Origin: an uncultured Ruminococcus sp.
GTDB taxonomy: Bacteria > Bacillota > Clostridia > Oscillospirales > Acutalibacteraceae
Direction of reading: 5' to 3'
DNA: 64,000 nt
Assembly (NCBI GenBank): GCA_910585865.1
Contig: CAJUGO010000011.1
Span: 1 to 64,000, forward strand
Position numbers and translations under genes: made by a program. Numbering within the stretch: the stretch's first letter is position 1; each line of letters begins with the position of its first letter. Below the pieces are notes generated by a model. The model saw only the letters and a program-made list of their open reading frames with translations. It was not told where the DNA came from and made no database searches. Shown piece after piece: positions 26,748-34,559 of the stretch.

Positions 26748-27632
26748 ATGGATAAGATAATTCGCTGTATAACATCTGACGGTGCAATAATGGCTGCTGC
26801 CATAGATGCATCAGATATAGTCTTTACCGCCAAAAAGCTCCATCATCTGTCACGCAGTGCAACTGCCGCATTGGGCAGACTTTTATGTGCGACTTCTATA
26901 ATGGGCGCAATGCTTAAACAAAAGGATGCAACGATCAACCTTCGTGTAATGGGTGACGGTGAACTTGGACCTGTAATAACCGCAGGTGACAGCAGGGGAA
27001 ATGTTCGCGGATATGTAGGTAACTGTGATTGTCCTACGGAATATTATTCAAACGGAAAAATTAATGTAGCAAAGGCTGTAGGCAAAAACGGTGTGCTAAA
27101 TGTTATGCGTGACTACGGCTCAGGAGAACCATATGTCGGTCAGGTGGAGCTTGTAAGCGGTGAAATAGCCGAAGATATTACAAACTATTATGCAACTAGT
27201 GAACAGATACCTACCGTATGTGCTCTTGGTGTATTAATCGACAAAGAAGACGGTGAAGTAATGCTTGCAGGAGGTTTGCTGATTCAGCTTCTTCCGGGAG
27301 CAGATGACAGTACAATAGACAAGCTTGAAAAAAACATTGAAAAGCTTGATCCTGTTACGACAATGCTTGCAAAAGGTATGAGTATACTTGATATATGCAA
27401 AACTGCACTTGAGGGCTTTGAGGTTGAAGTGCTTGATGAGAATCCTGTAAATTATGTCTGTACCTGTTCAAGAGAAAAGCTTGAAAAGTTTTTCTGTTCA
27501 ATGAGCGATGAAGATATCCGCTCAATGGCAGACGAAAAGGGTGTGGCAATTGCAAACTGTCATTTTTGTAATAAGCGGTATATATTTACAAAAGAAGAAC
27601 TTGAAAAAATTATTAAAGAAAAAAATTCGTAA
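26748..27632 (+). CDS. hslO: Redox-activated chaperone Hsp33
   Basis: 294 aa, the normal length. Hsp33 is a cytoplasmic holdase switched on by oxidation. The C-terminal zinc switch has Cys238 and Cys240 (CTC) and Cys271 and Cys274 (CHFC). The N-terminal body shows INLRVMGDGELGPVITAGDS and GYVGNC. A ribosome-binding AAAGGA is slightly distant from the ATG. Confidence 0.95.
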   Translation: MDKIIRCITSDGAIMAAAIDASDIVFTAKKLHHLSRSATAALGRLLCATSIMGAMLKQKDATINLRVMGDGELGPVITAGDSRGNVRGYVGNCDCPTEYYSNGKINVAKAVGKNGVLNVMRDYGSGEPYVGQVELVSGEIAEDITNYYATSEQIPTVCALGVLIDKEDGEVMLAGGLLIQLLPGADDSTIDKLEKNIEKLDPVTTMLAKGMSILDICKTALEGFEVEVLDENPVNYVCTCSREKLEKFFCSMSDEDIRSMADEKGVAIANCHFCNKRYIFTKEELEKIIKEKNS

Positions 27633-27699
27633 ATATTGGCTTATAATCGGGGGTATCAGGCGGTTGTAAAAAAAAATTGAAAATTTTTTCAAAAAAGTG

Positions 27700-27728
27700 T
27701 TGACATTTAGACGGTTATGTTGTATTAT
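27700..27728 (+). promoter_or_regulatory. Promoter of the first tRNA cluster
   Basis: TTGACA at 27700, 17-base spacer, TATTAT at 27723. It lies about 50 bases before the first tRNA. Confidence 0.88.
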
Positions 27729-27778
27729 AATAACCGTCGCCGAGAGATACAGCAAAATCGATAGCGACAAAGGCATGT

Positions 27779-27854
27779 GGGAGCATAGCTCAGCTGGGAG
27801 AGCATCTGCCTTACAAGCAGAGGGTCACAGGTTCGAGCCCTGTTGTTCCCACCA
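27779..27854 (+). tRNA. tRNA-Val (TAC)
   Basis: 76 bases with encoded CCA. The acceptor stem GGGAGCA pairs with TGTTCCC, and the anticodon loop CTTACAA gives anticodon TAC. It is identical to the copy at 33186. Confidence 0.95.
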
Positions 27855-27859
27855 CATTT

Positions 27860-27936
27860 GGCCCGGTAGTTCAGTTGGTTAGAACGCTAGCCTGTCACGC
27901 TAGAGGTCGACGGTTCGAGCCCGTTCCGGGTCGCCA
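27860..27936 (+). tRNA. tRNA-Asp (GTC)
   Basis: 77 bases with encoded CCA. The acceptor GGCCCGG pairs with CCGGGTC, and the anticodon loop CTGTCAC gives GTC. Confidence 0.95.
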
Positions 27937-27942
27937 TTTTTT

Positions 27943-28018
27943 GCCTCTGTAGCTCAGTCGGTAGAGCAGGGGACTGAAAATCCCCGTGTCGATGGTTCGA
28001 TTCCGTCCGGAGGCACCA
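27943..28018 (+). tRNA. tRNA-Phe (GAA)
   Basis: 76 bases with encoded CCA. The acceptor GCCTCTG pairs with CGGAGGC, and the anticodon loop CTGAAAA gives GAA. Confidence 0.95.
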
Positions 28019-28025
28019 ATTAAAC

Positions 28026-28101
28026 GCGGATGTAGCTCATCTGGTAGAGCGCCACCTTGCCAAGGTGGAGGTAGCGGGTTCGAGCCCCGTCATCCGCTCC
28101 A
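28026..28101 (+). tRNA. tRNA-Gly (GCC)
   Basis: 76 bases with encoded CCA. The acceptor GCGGATG pairs with CATCCGC, and the anticodon loop TTGCCAA gives GCC. It is identical to the copy at 33265. Confidence 0.95.
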
Positions 28102-28106
28102 TTAAG

Positions 28107-28133
28107 AAAGACACCCAATCGGGTGTCTTTTTT
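28107..28133 (+). terminator. Terminator of the first tRNA cluster
   Basis: AAAGACACCC and GGGTGTCTTT with a 4-base loop and a following T-run. Confidence 0.88.
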
Positions 28134-28219
28134 AATTCTGTCAGTCAATACGTTTACAAATATTTTCAATATTTTTTCTCAATGTCTTGCAATCCGAGTA
28201 TTTTTTCTGTAAAATGTTT

Positions 28220-28295
28220 GTAGAGCATATTTGGTCCTCCGTTTCTGGTTTCTAAGCAATTCCATTTTAACGGATTTTTTCCAAATATGCTCTAC
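28220..28295. repeat. 15-bp perfect inverted repeat enclosing 46 bases
   Basis: GTAGAGCATATTTGG at 28220 is the exact reverse complement of CCAAATATGCTCTAC at 28281. It lies directly downstream of the minus-strand accessory operon and looks like a degenerate transposon end pair or an extended terminator stem. Confidence 0.5.
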
Positions 28296-28328
28296 TTTTT
28301 TTATTTTTTCTTTTATTTTCTGTAGGCT

Positions 28329-28427
28329 CTATTTGTTTCTACCCCAACTTTTATTATAGAGTCTTTCATATTCCATATCGGTTACAGGGCAATGCACACA
28401 GTCTGTAATAACATCCTGCCTACTCAT
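28329..28427 (-). CDS. 32-residue hypothetical peptide
   Basis: ATG at 28427 overlaps the stop of the upstream gene. The peptide MSRQDVITDCVHCPVTDMEY and onward contains a CxxC pair and is hydrophilic. Translational coupling is the only support, and no family was recognised. Confidence 0.35.
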   Translation of the reverse strand: MSRQDVITDCVHCPVTDMEYERLYNKSWGRNK

Positions 28428-28902
28428 AATCGGCACCTGTCCGCAGTTCTTTTTCTAAAAACTGTTTTATATACGGATTGTTTTCCTCACTCAATGTAGG
28501 CTGAAATGCCGTGTAACGGCATTTCTGATACTGCTCACCATTCAATACAAAGGTATATCCTTTTACACATTTTGGATTACAGTCATCGGGATTGATAAGC
28601 CGTTTGCAGACGGACGCTTTTTTTATTTCCTTTTTTACCTTTTCGGGCAGTGTGTCAAGAAAGCTTTGGTATTCCTGTATGTGTTCGGGATAAATGCGGA
28701 GCTTCATTCCCGCTTTTCGGGATATGAATGTTGCCAATGTCCTTTTACTGCTTTTTAACACATAAGACACAACATAGCCGCTTTTTTGCAATTTTATATC
28801 GCACTTACAGCCATTTGCTGTCAGATATTCGTTGATTTGGCTTACAAAGCTACGGAAACGCTCATCAACTATTTCCATAAAAATATTAAATTTCTCGTCC
28901 AT
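28420..28902 (-). CDS. Hypothetical protein linked to the AraC-type regulator
   Basis: 160 aa from ATG 28902, with GAGGG just upstream; the stop of the regulator gene lies 11 bases downstream of that start, so the two overlap. It is hydrophilic with no signal or membrane segment and has a cysteine group in the C-terminal half (SVCKRLINPDDCNPKCVKG, then YQKCRYTAF). I do not recognise a named domain. The cysteine spacing could bind a metal. Coupling to the AraC/GyrI-like gene suggests a joint role in small-ligand response, but this is inference only. Confidence 0.6.
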   Translation of the reverse strand: MDEKFNIFMEIVDERFRSFVSQINEYLTANGCKCDIKLQKSGYVVSYVLKSSKRTLATFISRKAGMKLRIYPEHIQEYQSFLDTLPEKVKKEIKKASVCKRLINPDDCNPKCVKGYTFVLNGEQYQKCRYTAFQPTLSEENNPYIKQFLEKELRTGADYE

Positions 28903-28913
28903 AAGTCCCTCTG

Positions 28914-29765
28914 TTATGCCTTTTTCTTTGCTACGGGTATCCATACCTCATATTGTGCGTTCTGTGGGTCTGGATTTAAATAAACTTCAATATCGGGGGC
29001 GTTGGCATATTCATATCCAGAGGTTGGAAGCCACTCCGTTATAATCTGTTGCTCCAATTCCTGTATTGACTGATTTGTACCCGTACCGGAAAAAATTGCC
29101 CAAGTAGACGCAGGTACGGTATATTCTTCAAACTCGTCACTTGCTTTTGTACTGGAAACGGCAATAAAATATTTCCATTGTTCCTCGTCATTGCAGGCGC
29201 TCACGCCCAAAAGTCCCATTGGCGGCGTATCCATCATTCCTGCCAATTTCTGTATTGTTCCATTTACAGCGGCATTCTGCCACATCTTTGGCACAACCAT
29301 AAAATTATTTTCAATTTCCTTATCAAGCGGTGCAGATACGCCAATGATGTGGAATGCTTCTTTTGTCTCAATTCTATAATTCATTTCTGTTGCTCCTTTT
29401 ACAGCCATTCTAAACACAATGGGGGAAAAAGATTTCACGGATACGCCTTCGCCTTTCACGGACGATGGGGCTATGCTGTGAAAAGACTGGAACGCCCTGT
29501 TAAATGCAGTCGGAGAACGATAACCGTATTTCTCTGCAATATCAATAATCCGTTCATCCCCACCCTGCAAGTCTACCGCGGCTAAAGACATTTTTCTTCT
29601 TCGGATATACTCTGCCAGAGTGATGCCGGCCATATAAGTAAACATCCTTTGGTAGTGATAGGTGGAGCAGCAGGCAATCCGCCCAAGCTGTTCATAGTCA
29701 ATCTCGCCTGTCAAATGTTCCTCAATATAATTTATGCTTTGGTTTAATCTGTAGACCCATTCCAT
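28914..29765 (-). CDS. AraC-family regulator with GyrI-like effector-binding domain
   Basis: 283 aa from ATG 29765, with AAGGAGG 6 bases upstream. Two HTH motifs lie at the N terminus (YEQLGRIACCSTYHYQRMFT and IIDIAEKYGYRSPTAFNRAF). A GyrI-like/AraC_E_bind domain (about 115-283; FHIIGVSAPLDKE, TWAIFSGTGTNQSIQELEQQ) binds small hydrophobic ligands in relatives such as Rob and BmrR. It lies in the minus-strand accessory operon between the two tRNA clusters. Confidence 0.88.
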   Translation of the reverse strand: MEWVYRLNQSINYIEEHLTGEIDYEQLGRIACCSTYHYQRMFTYMAGITLAEYIRRRKMSLAAVDLQGGDERIIDIAEKYGYRSPTAFNRAFQSFHSIAPSSVKGEGVSVKSFSPIVFRMAVKGATEMNYRIETKEAFHIIGVSAPLDKEIENNFMVVPKMWQNAAVNGTIQKLAGMMDTPPMGLLGVSACNDEEQWKYFIAVSSTKASDEFEEYTVPASTWAIFSGTGTNQSIQELEQQIITEWLPTSGYEYANAPDIEVYLNPDPQNAQYEVWIPVAKKKA

Positions 29766-29882
29766 GAAATACCTCCTTGTCCGCACATATTGTGTTTTGT
29801 GGACTTGATTTGCATTTATCATTATAATGCTTATTCTTGAATTTTTCCTCTCTATCCTTGCACAAAAAAGAGAGGCGGGTAT

Positions 29883-30590
29883 TCAATAATTGATATTTGC
29901 TTTTCTGGCTTGGCTGCATAAGTTACGAGTGGACAGAGTGTAGCGTTTTCCGTCCTTGATAAAATGTGTTCCGCACTGCCGAAACTCAAAATGTACTTTG
30001 CGGGCGATACATTGCTCCCGTATGTCAAGCACCCATGCGTAATCAAGCGGTCTTGCGTTTCTGTCTGATTCGCCGCCGACTACCACCAATTCAACATTAT
30101 CAAGATAGGCGGTAAGGTTTATCTCCTCAATCAATGGCTGACAGATAATATTTTTATGTTTTATAGGAAGTTCATTGAAAATGGAAAGCCTGTAATCAGC
30201 TCGATCTTGATTTTCCACCGTACAGCCAACTGTAACATTATCATATCCGTCATTCCAGTCCTCTGGGATACAATCCATAAACCGTTCAATACGCTTTGTC
30301 AAAAACAGAAAGTGCAGGTCTGAACGTTCCCGTATCATTTGCCAGCATTCAGAACGCCATTCATCGGCATCCTCAATCAGAAAATCTGTGGAGAAGCATA
30401 GATATACGGTTTGTCCCGATTTTATTTTGTATGCTCCCGATTTATTTTTGGCGATAGGGGCGTAGAAGTTATCTGTCTTTACAATATTGTTCGTATCAAT
30501 CTTACGCTTGAAATCTCCCTTATGGATGTAACAATACCTGCATCCCTCGCTATGTCTGCGGCAGCCACGCCACGGATTCCACATTGCCAT
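29883..30590 (-). CDS. DUF5131 (phage Gp37/Gp68-like) protein
   Basis: 235 aa from ATG 30590, with AGGAGA upstream and 19 bases after the anti-sigma gene. The N-terminal MAMWNPWRGCRRHSEGC then YCYIHKGD gives a CxnCxxC cysteine set like that of the DUF5131/Gp37 family, which looks related to radical SAM-type folds. The C-terminal part has the family stretch VGCTVENQDRADYRLSIFNE and VVGGESDRNARPLDYAWV. Members occur in phages and mobile DNA; the activity is unknown to me. A longer frame to 30743 overlaps the anti-sigma gene and is not preferred. Confidence 0.8.
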   Translation of the reverse strand: MAMWNPWRGCRRHSEGCRYCYIHKGDFKRKIDTNNIVKTDNFYAPIAKNKSGAYKIKSGQTVYLCFSTDFLIEDADEWRSECWQMIRERSDLHFLFLTKRIERFMDCIPEDWNDGYDNVTVGCTVENQDRADYRLSIFNELPIKHKNIICQPLIEEINLTAYLDNVELVVVGGESDRNARPLDYAWVLDIREQCIARKVHFEFRQCGTHFIKDGKRYTLSTRNLCSQARKANINY

Positions 30591-30609
30591 ATCATTTTCT
30601 CCTGTTTTG

Positions 30610-31401
30610 CTATTCACAGCCGTCTTGATTTTCTCTTCCGTTTCCTTGTCCTCTTTTGTAATTGTTGCCATAGCCATGGTGTCCGTTTCCCTGCTGGCTG
30701 TATGATGAAGTTGTATTATCATTGTCATCTGAAAGACGATCAATTAATTCCCTGATTTCTCTCATCGTCATATTTTGTACTATTTCAGGAGTAATATTCG
30801 GATCGAGGATCTGCACTTCTAAAAAGGCTCGGTATTTTCCGTATGAAAGTCCCGTTTCGTGTGCTGCAGCAACCTCTTCTGACGGCGTGAAATAACAATA
30901 TGTATTTCTTTGTTTTGCCGTACAAGTTTTAACTTCTGAAAGTATCTTGGCAGATTGCAGTCCATCCGTGCCGGTGACCGTAATTGTCATGATTTCGTTA
31001 TCTGACAGCAATGTTACAATTTTATCGTTATTTAATATTTGTTTAATTGCATCCGTGTAATTTTGAAATTTTATATTAAGTGATTTTGAAAGTTCCTGCC
31101 CATCCTCGTTAAAGTTATTTACAGAAATTACCTGACCAAATTGATTAATACCCAATTCTATTGAAGGGTTTACGTCAATGCTGATTTCAGCTGTTGGGGT
31201 AAGATAAAACCAGACTCCTCCAAACAGTATGAGCAGCAGGCAAACACATGATGCAGCATAAACCCAATATTGCAGTTTTTCTGTTTTCACTCGGGTATAT
31301 CCCTGTGTTTTCTTTGCAACAAATACTCCGGTATTATTCTTTAATTCATCTTCCGCCTGTATTTGGCTGAAGACTTGTTTCAGTTTATTATTCATATCCA
31401 T
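30610..31401 (-). CDS. RsgI-like membrane anti-sigma factor
   Basis: About 263 aa. A cytoplasmic N-terminal region of about 45 residues is followed by one membrane span (VYAASCVCLLLILFGGVWFY) and then the extracytoplasmic block ISIDVNPSIELGINQFGQVI, the hallmark of the RsgI-type domain. The C terminus is rich in Gly, Asn, Tyr and Gln. It starts at the end of the ECF sigma gene (overlap about 14 bases, GGGAGG just upstream), so sigma and anti-sigma are translated together. In clostridial relatives this domain restrains a sigma factor until an outside signal arrives; the ligand here is unknown. Confidence 0.78.
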   Translation of the reverse strand: MDMNNKLKQVFSQIQAEDELKNNTGVFVAKKTQGYTRVKTEKLQYWVYAASCVCLLLILFGGVWFYLTPTAEISIDVNPSIELGINQFGQVISVNNFNEDGQELSKSLNIKFQNYTDAIKQILNNDKIVTLLSDNEIMTITVTGTDGLQSAKILSEVKTCTAKQRNTYCYFTPSEEVAAAHETGLSYGKYRAFLEVQILDPNITPEIVQNMTMREIRELIDRLSDDNDNTTSSYSQQGNGHHGYGNNYKRGQGNGRENQDGCE

Positions 31402-31876
31402 ATTCATTACCTCCCAGCTTTTCCCTTAGCATTTGTCTGGAACGAGTCAGGATTGTATAAATTGTATTTACATTTTTCCCCAAAATACGGCTTATCTGCG
31501 GAGCGGTATAATCTTCAAAATAATGCAGATATACGACATCTCTATACTTCTGGGGTAGCGAAAAGACAGCCTCCAAAACCTCTCTGTAATCTGTGGGCAG
31601 CTCTGTCGGACATTCCATTATGTCATCCAATGATATAGTACGGCTTCGAAAAAAGCTTTTCAATAAATCTTTGCAAGCATTAATTGTAACTCGTATAAAC
31701 CATGCTTTTTCATGTTCATCATTTTCAAAGGAAACGGAGCTAAGGACATATTTCAAAAAAACCGTTTGAAATATGTCCTCGGTATCAGCATAATTTTTTA
31801 AATGTATCATGCAAAGCCGCCGAACGGTATCGGAATACTTATCGATTGCCCTGTTAACCTCTTGTTCGTTCCGCAT
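31388..31876 (-). CDS. ECF-type RNA polymerase sigma factor
   Basis: 162 aa. Region 2 (VRRLCMIHLKNYADTEDIFQ) and region 4 (VFSLPQKYRDVVYLHYFEDY, then TAPQISRILGKNVNTIYTIL) are typical of the SigW/RpoE-like ECF group. It lies 12 bases downstream of the secreted repeat protein and overlaps the anti-sigma gene. A possible ECF-like promoter precedes the repeat-protein gene, which would make the operon self-activating. Confidence 0.9.
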   Translation of the reverse strand: MRNEQEVNRAIDKYSDTVRRLCMIHLKNYADTEDIFQTVFLKYVLSSVSFENDEHEKAWFIRVTINACKDLLKSFFRSRTISLDDIMECPTELPTDYREVLEAVFSLPQKYRDVVYLHYFEDYTAPQISRILGKNVNTIYTILTRSRQMLREKLGGNEYGYE

Positions 31877-31888
31877 AATAATTCCTTT

Positions 31889-32443
31889 TTATTTGCAGTG
31901 TCTGCTTCGTAAGCCGCATCCGTTATGCACGCCGCGTCCCTGTCCGTTTTTGCCGGATTGGTTGTCTGCATAATTATCGCATATGCCGTCGTCGTCTGCG
32001 TCAACAAAATTATTACCGCATTTGTTCTGCACGCCGCATCCCTGTCCGTTTTTGCCGGATTGATTGTCTGCATAATTATCGCATACACCGTCGTCGTCTG
32101 CGTCAACAAAATTATTACCGCATTTGTTCTGTATGCCGCAGCCTTGTCCGTTTTTGCCGGATTGGTTGTCTGCATAATTATCGCATGCACCGTCATTGTC
32201 TGCATCAACGAATTTTTTTATGTCATCTTTTAAACAGCTTTTGCGGTATGTGTTACTCTCAGTGCAAATATCATCTTCGTTTGTATCAACAGAGGTGCAT
32301 TTGCTGTCAGCAGTATCACAGATATTTTCACCGTCTGAATCGGCATAATTGTAATTGGCTCCGGAGCCGGATGCGAATGCACTTGTTGTTCCGGCTGATA
32401 ATGCAATAATTATTGCCATAATTCCTAAAAAAGTTTTTCTCAT
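31889..32443 (-). CDS. Secreted protein with three 34-residue Asp-rich repeats
   Basis: 184 aa. A signal peptide (MRKTFLGIMAIIIALSAG, cleavage near TSAFA) is followed by a short acidic segment and three tandem 34-residue repeats at 78-111, 112-145 and 146-179. Each begins FVDADxDGxCDNYAD and contains Cys residues at fixed places (CGxQNKCG). The DxDxDG core looks like a calcium loop and the cysteines suggest disulfides outside the cell. No known enzyme domain was recognised. It is the first gene of the operon with the ECF sigma factor and its anti-sigma factor and may be their effector or signal. Confidence 0.7.
   Translation of the reverse strand: MRKTFLGIMAIIIALSAGTTSAFASGSGANYNYADSDGENICDTADSKCTSVDTNEDDICTESNTYRKSCLKDDIKKFVDADNDGACDNYADNQSGKNGQGCGIQNKCGNNFVDADDDGVCDNYADNQSGKNGQGCGVQNKCGNNFVDADDDGICDNYADNQSGKNGQGRGVHNGCGLRSRHCK
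31907..32212 (-). repeat. Three tandem 102-bp coding repeats
   Basis: The units are nearly identical in DNA and in frame. They encode the 34-residue repeats of the secreted protein; the third has diverged at its end. Confidence 0.85.
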
Positions 32444-32488
32444 AAATATTCCTCCGTTATTATGATAGCTTTATTTGACTTCATCTAT

Positions 32489-32517
32489 AATACGATTGAT
32501 AAAGAAGAATCCATTCA
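32489..32517 (-). promoter_or_regulatory. Possible ECF-type promoter before the repeat-protein gene
   Basis: On the minus strand TGAATG, 17 bases, CGTATT resembles the TGAAAC/CGTA pattern of ECF promoters. An overlapping TATTAT could instead serve sigma-A. Confidence 0.3.
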
Positions 32518-32697
32518 AAAAATAAGAAAACTATAATTTTTTTGTATAAATAAAATATTGAAATTATGTGAAAACTTTGATGCATTGACAAAACTGATTT
32601 CATTTTATTGTATCAATATGCATATGTCTTTTTTTATTTGGCATATTATCTTCTCTTTGCAAGCTAAGACGTTCAAAAACAACTGTATACAAATAAT

Positions 32698-32937
32698 ATG
32701 GATATACTTATTAAAGTATATCAAACGTCAGATTATTATGCAACTGCTAAGATTTTAATTGAAAATTATTATCCATAAGCGGCTATGGTGCGTAATTATA
32801 GATGTTCAAATTTTGATTTAAAGCTTTACAGAGAAATAAATGAGGCAAGTGCTGAAAATTACAGCAGATGAATACAATATTTATCAAAAGCAATGGTTGG
32901 TGTTTTTAATTTTATAAAAAATTATATTTTGCAGTAA
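32698..32937 (+). pseudogene. Decayed coding sequence of unknown identity
   Basis: From ATG 32698 one frame encodes protein-like sequence (MDILIKVYQTSDYYATAKIL, then AAMVRNYRCSNFDLKLYREI) interrupted by TAA at 32776 and TGA near 32867, and ending at 32937. I could not assign a family. The rest of the 620-base gap between the repeat-protein gene and the tRNA promoter is A+T-rich and shows nothing else. Confidence 0.3.
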
Positions 32938-33008
32938 TAAATTTTTGTTTTTAGAATATTATTATAGTACAGTAATTTTAAATTACATAAAAAAATTAAC
33001 ATTTTCTC

Positions 33009-33037
33009 TTGACACGGCAGGTGATAAATGATATAAT
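33009..33037 (+). promoter_or_regulatory. Promoter of the second tRNA cluster
   Basis: Perfect TTGACA at 33009, 17 bases, TATAAT at 33032. Confidence 0.93.
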
Positions 33038-33063
33038 ATAACTCGCATTGATGAAAAGCAAAC

Positions 33064-33138
33064 GGCGACATAGCCAAGTGGTAAGGCACGAGTCTGCAAA
33101 ACTCTGATTCCCCAGTTCAAATCTGGGTGTCGCCTCCA
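33064..33138 (+). tRNA. tRNA-Cys (GCA)
   Basis: 75 bases with encoded CCA. The acceptor GGCGACA pairs with TGTCGCC, and the anticodon loop CTGCAAA gives GCA. Confidence 0.95.
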
Positions 33139-33141
33139 ACG

Positions 33142-33171
33142 AAAAAGCACTTCTTAAGGGAAGTGCTTTTT
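33142..33171 (+). terminator. Stem-loop between tRNA-Cys and tRNA-Val
   Basis: AAAAAGCACTTC and GAAGTGCTTTTT form a perfect stem ending in T residues. It should terminate or attenuate the tRNA-Cys transcript, so the following Val-Gly pair needs read-through. No obvious promoter lies in the 14 bases before tRNA-Val. Confidence 0.75.
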
Positions 33172-33185
33172 CATCTAACAAATGT

Positions 33186-33261
33186 GGGAGCATAGCTCAG
33201 CTGGGAGAGCATCTGCCTTACAAGCAGAGGGTCACAGGTTCGAGCCCTGTTGTTCCCACCA
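33186..33261 (+). tRNA. tRNA-Val (TAC), second copy
   Basis: 76 bases, base-for-base the same as 27779-27854, with encoded CCA. Confidence 0.95.
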
Positions 33262-33264
33262 TAT

Positions 33265-33340
33265 GCGGATGTAGCTCATCTGGTAGAGCGCCACCTTGCC
33301 AAGGTGGAGGTAGCGGGTTCGAGCCCCGTCATCCGCTCCA
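33265..33340 (+). tRNA. tRNA-Gly (GCC), second copy
   Basis: 76 bases, the same as 28026-28101, with encoded CCA. Confidence 0.95.
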
Positions 33341-33343
33341 GCA

Positions 33344-33382
33344 CTCACTGTTTTGTTTTTAAAGCAACAGTGAGTTTTTTTA
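33344..33382 (+). terminator. Terminator of the second tRNA cluster
   Basis: CTCACTGTT pairs with AACAGTGAG and is followed by a long T-run. Confidence 0.85.
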
Positions 33383-33462
33383 TATTTGTTCAAATAGCTT
33401 GTTGGTTTAAGAGAAATTGATTTTGTGTTTCTAAAGTAAACCCGGGGTTTGGAGGAATAACA

Positions 33463-33895
33463 GTGATCGGAAAGCAGAAGAAAAAGATATGGGCACGATA
33501 GCTAATTTGGCAGTTTTGATGTGGAGCAGTCATTCTGTTGATGATTTAAAATATATTTCTCAGAACTTTTTTTCAAAGGTAATACTCAATTTTTTTAAAA
33601 ATATGAGAATAATATTCCTGTCGGTTTTGCATACTGTCAGTCAAGACATGATTATGTAGAAGGAACCAATACAACCCCTGTCGGTTATCTGGAAGGAATT
33701 TTCGTTAGGGAGAATTGCCGAAATAAAGGGTATGCCGGCGAGTTATTGACAGAATGCGAAAAATGGGCAAAGAACATGGGCTGCAAAGAATTTGCCAGTG
33801 ATTGTGAGATAGAAAATGACAGCAGTTTACGATTTCATAAAGCTATGAATTTTACAGAAGCTAACAGAATTATCTGTTTTACGAAAAAATTGTGA
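33463..33895 (+). pseudogene. Frameshifted aminoglycoside 6'-N-acetyltransferase-like gene
   Basis: A good ribosome-binding site (GGAGG) precedes GTG 33463. The protein is readable only by switching frames: DRKAEEKDMGTIANLAVLMW in one frame, then from about 33600 NNIPVGFAYCQSRHDYVEGT and YLEGIFVRENCRNKGYAGEL in another, ending FTEANRIICFTKKL at 33895. These blocks are characteristic of AAC(6') enzymes of the GNAT fold, and the total length of about 144 codons is that of an intact gene. The shifts lie just after the start and in T- and A-runs near 33567-33595. It is inactive as read, unless the indels are sequencing errors. Confidence 0.8.
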
Positions 33896-33958
33896 TTTCG
33901 GATTTTTTTACTGTAAAACTTTTGATTTGTTATTTAATTGCAGTAACGGGAGACTGGT

Positions 33959-34459
33959 ATGAAAAAAACTTTAATCGTTGTTGATATGCAGAATGATTTT
34001 ATAGACGGAAGTCTCGGCACAGATGAGGCACGGGCAATAGTAGGTAATGTAAAAAAAAAGATTGAACTATATAGGTCCGTTGGAGATGAGGTTATCTTTA
34101 CAAGGGATACTCATGATGAAAATTATCTTAATACATCTGAAGGTAAGAAATTGCCGGTTAAGCACTGCGTAAAGGGTACAAAGGGATGGCAGATTGCCGA
34201 CGGACTTGTATTCGATGGTGCAATATTTGTAGACAAACCGACATTTGGCTGGATTCATTGGAATGATATGAGCTTTGAGAAAATTGAAATAGTGGGGTTG
34301 TGCACTGATATTTGTGTTGTTTCAAATGCTCTTATTTTAAAAGCTCAGTTTCCGGATGCTGAGATTATTGTTGATTCAGGCTGCTGTGCAGGTGTAACCC
34401 CTGAAACACACAGGGCAGCACTTGATACTATGAGAATGTGTCAAATTGATATAGTTTAG
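33959..34459 (+). CDS. Nicotinamidase-like cysteine hydrolase (isochorismatase superfamily)
   Basis: 166 aa. The catalytic triad fits the family: Asp in VVDMQNDFIDGS, Lys in VKHCVKGTKGW, and Cys in VGLCTDICVVSNA. The RDTHDENY and PVKHC stretches match the metal-site region of nicotinamidases, so deamidation of nicotinamide to nicotinate is the best guess. Other amide substrates are possible. GGGAG lies 6 bases upstream of the ATG. Confidence 0.8.
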   Translation: MKKTLIVVDMQNDFIDGSLGTDEARAIVGNVKKKIELYRSVGDEVIFTRDTHDENYLNTSEGKKLPVKHCVKGTKGWQIADGLVFDGAIFVDKPTFGWIHWNDMSFEKIEIVGLCTDICVVSNALILKAQFPDAEIIVDSGCCAGVTPETHRAALDTMRMCQIDIV

Positions 34460-34559
34460 CGGGTTTAAAGGATATATGTCTGTCTGCACAAAAATGTTCA
34501 CATTTTCACATCTCTGCATAATATGGTGTTATATTGTATTCTGTAGGGAGCGTGTCAGT

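Noticed and set aside
31907..32212. CRISPR array from the regular 102-bp repeats
   Set aside because: The repeats are contiguous, in frame and coding, with no spacers and no cas genes.
27600..33400. Prophage
   Set aside because: No integrase, capsid, terminase or lysis genes. The DUF5131 gene alone is not enough.
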